The notes beneath the pieces were generated by a model that made no database searches, was not told the DNA's origin, and was given only the letters and a program-made list of their open reading frames with translations. This document shows positions 61,601-62,280 of a stretch of DNA of 62,280 bases, piece by piece. This DNA is from Desulfobulbaceae bacterium (GTDB taxonomy: Bacteria; Desulfobacterota; Desulfobulbia; Desulfobulbales; Desulfocapsaceae), in NCBI GenBank assembly GCA_003249645.1, contig QKIH01000134.1, positions 1 through 62,280 of the forward strand. The letters are read 5' to 3'. Each line of letters starts with the position of its first letter. The first letter of the stretch is position 1. The position numbers were made by a program, and so were the translations under genes.

Positions 61601-61750
61601 AGAATATTTGGCTGAAATTCGAACTGTTGTCGGAGCAATTTCAGGATATTGCGAAATCGGCAGGGTCTGCAGACCGAAGACACCGGCCATCATCACTATA
61701 ATCGCCAGAACCCAGGCAAAAACCGGGTGATATACAAAGAAACGAGCCAT
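58694..61750 (-). CDS. RND-family multidrug efflux pump (AcrB/MexB type), 3' frameshifted
   Basis: The HAE1-type proton-driven pump begins MARFFVYHPVFAWVLAII and has the proton-relay aspartates in LLVDDAIVVVEN. The 1018-residue frame is intact up to GAGASAQRSIG, then departs from the family and stops at 58694. In the frame offset by two, MLGGIAFSVLFGTIMVPVFYVV continues to a stop at 58635, matching the last transmembrane helix of AcrB. So one frameshift near 58765-58780 removes TM12. The start overlaps the adaptor stop by one base (TAATG). It may be non-functional, or the shift may be a sequencing error. Confidence 0.9.
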   Translation of the reverse strand: MARFFVYHPVFAWVLAIIVMMAGVFGLQTLPISQYPEIAPTTVRISAKYSGASAETVENSVTEIIEDGMTGLDGLIYMTSTSAEGKSSLALTFDDSVSPEMAQVDVQNNLQLVQSKLPTAVQNSGISVRRASSSILLIGSLISEDGSYTTLQLGDIFSRTLEDQLTRTSGVGDVHAFGSEYAMRVWLNPTLLYKYQLTANDVTSAVSDQNTNVTVGSLGAQPIAKGQEFTISMNAQSQLSTVEEFEKILLKTNEDGSSVYLGDVARIELSAESFESSSRLNGQPASGFAVTLATGANAVETAANVKATIEKLSSALPAGVSVVYPYDTSPFVRDSINEVYHTLGEAIVLVFIVILIFLQSWRATIIPTVAVPIVLLGTFGILAALGMSINTLTMFALVIAIGLLVDDAIVVVENVERIMRVEGLDAKEATLKSMHEITGALVGIVLVLSAVFLPMAFMSGSTGVIYRQFSITIISTMVLSLFVALILTPTMCAHLLRKEDSSTKFLPARLFNAGLARVTGGYETSVVRLTSKPFRMLVVLVLIGAAAQLVYKKLPTSFLPLEDQGVIMAQIQLPDTATLQQTANAVEQIEKYLLNEEKDIVQTVFTGLGFSWSGNSQNTAMLFVRLKEYEDRPGKTAADLVGRTNKHFFNNRMGQIIFLQPPAIHGLGTSSGFTMYLIDQAGNGSDALAEAANTLVAKAQETGKITSMRGNDNPKKTSLQLDIDQQKAGAFDLTLSNINSMLTTVFAGKYVNDFTMGDKLREVIVQGDTPYRMQPDDIDSWYIRNSAGEMVPFGAIINQTWKDVSPKLARYGGSRALELSGSAANGVSSGEAMNIIEGLVEELPGNYSVSWTGISYQERLSGNQEPLLYSLSIVVIFLCLAALYESWSVPFSVMLALPVGMLGALLAAKVFGQTNDVYFKVGLLATIGLAARNAILIVEFAQTLLARGMTLLQAVALASRQRLRPILMTTFAFMMGILPLAMANGAGASAQRSIGCLAALPFLSCSGQSWFPSFMSLS

Positions 61751-62280
61751 TATTTTCCCTCCGCATCCTGAACCACGCCGTTGTCATCTATGACGGCCTC
61801 AACCGGAGAGACAGCAGCTCCTGCACGCATATTCTTCAGTGCGTCGACGATCAACTGATCACCCTCGGAAACGCCGTCTACAACCATCCAGCTGTTTTTA
61901 TATGAGCCGAGAGTCTTCAGCGACACCTGCGTTGATTTGCCGTCTTTGCCAACCAGAAAGGCCTTCAAAAAACCGTCATTCTGCATTGTGGCAGCCTGCT
62001 GCGGCAGCAGGAAGACGTGTATTGTCCCTAATTCCACAGTCCCGCGTAAAAACATACCGGGCAATATTTTCTGATCGGGATTTTCAAAGCGGAACCGGAT
62101 CGAGATGGTTCCAGTCGAAGTGGATACGGTTTTGCTCGGCGCAACACTTGTCCCAACTCCCTGATAGGTATCGCCGTTTTCAAGCAGGAGATTGGCCTTC
62201 ATTTTCTCTGACGGCTGCAAAATGCCCTGTTCGATCTGATCGCGTACCGACAGAATACGGGTACTGGTTTCCAACACATC
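61750..62280 (-). CDS. RND periplasmic adaptor (AcrA/MexA-like), 3' part
   Basis: Only the C-terminal ~176 residues are inside the window; the gene runs off the right edge, so the N-terminal signal and coiled coil are not seen. The visible region matches the beta-barrel and membrane-proximal domains of RND adaptors (TISIRFRFENPDQKILPGMF, then GDQLIVDALKNMRAG). Its TAA overlaps the pump ATG by one base, showing the usual adaptor-pump-channel order in one operon. The acidic tail EAVIDDNG is typical. Confidence 0.92.
   Translation of the reverse strand, partial: DVLETSTRILSVRDQIEQGILQPSEKMKANLLLENGDTYQGVGTSVAPSKTVSTSTGTISIRFRFENPDQKILPGMFLRGTVELGTIHVFLLPQQAATMQNDGFLKAFLVGKDGKSTQVSLKTLGSYKNSWMVVDGVSEGDQLIVDALKNMRAGAAVSPVEAVIDDNGVVQDAEGK

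Noticed and set aside
1..62280. tRNA, rRNA and CRISPR arrays
   Set aside because: No T-loop consensus in a plausible cloverleaf, no rRNA sequence and no regularly spaced repeats were seen on either strand.

Overview
The window reads as a chromosomal segment of an anaerobic, Gram-negative deltaproteobacterium, most likely a Desulfobulbales-type member of the Desulfobacterota; this is inferred from gene content, not from a marker gene. Pointing that way are an [FeFe]-hydrogenase maturation operon, a tungstate transporter, an IscU-like/GGGtGRT gene pair typical of anaerobes, Roadblock and sigma-54 regulators, a zinc-ribbon tail common in sulfate-reducer signalling proteins, and outer-membrane lipoproteins and tripartite pumps. 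No tRNA, rRNA, CRISPR array, intact insertion sequence or phage gene was seen. The window is mostly core genome with some accessory loci and several decayed genes.

Layout. 1-7.4 kb: end of an unidentified gene, sucD, a HEAT/cyclic-nucleotide-domain protein, an iron alcohol dehydrogenase, a J-domain protein and malate dehydrogenase. 7.7-13.4 kb: small housekeeping genes (ybaK, OmpA-like lipoprotein, peptidoglycan-binding protein, DEDD exonuclease), a LysR regulator, a GNAT acetyltransferase and a PilZ protein. 13.4-17.0 kb: minus-strand tungstate locus made of a regulator, TupA, TupB and TupC, with a terminator hairpin between tupA and tupB. 17.8-23.1 kb: two-component system (PAS/GAF histidine kinase and NtrC-type activator), followed by a strong sigma-54 promoter driving a receiver-DUF4388-Roadblock fusion, and a second, convergent Roadblock-like gene. 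23.4-30.1 kb: EamA transporter, Dtd, M16C protease, methyltransferase, and the IscU-like/GGGtGRT pair. 30.1-38.6 kb: an orphan amino-acid binding protein, then rsmB, a hypothetical gene, an M24 peptidase, PhoH/PIN, another hypothetical gene and aconitase. 38.7-40.6 kb: a candidate tiny lipoprotein overlapping a DHH-CBS phosphoesterase gene, and a GNAT gene. 40.9-46.8 kb: decayed TM1266-like regulator, then hydG-aspA-unknown-hydE-hydF. 46.8-49.5 kb: TrkH/TrkA. 49.7-52.9 kb: MarR-EmrA-EmrB. 52.9-57.1 kb: zinc-ribbon membrane protein, Sel1-esterase lipoprotein, a broken hydrolase gene, nitroreductase and flavin reductase. 57.2-62.3 kb: RND efflux operon whose pump gene carries a 3' frameshift.

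How the genes work together. SucD, malate dehydrogenase and aconitase are TCA-cycle enzymes. The hyd operon would build the H-cluster of an [FeFe] hydrogenase encoded outside the window, with AspA possibly supplying ammonium for the bridging amine. The tungstate locus would feed tungsten enzymes such as formate dehydrogenase or aldehyde oxidoreductase. The items most worth following up are the 190-residue unknown protein inside the hyd operon, the IscU-like/GGGtGRT pair, the sigma-54-driven Roadblock module, the decayed TM1266 homologue and the frameshifted RND pump.
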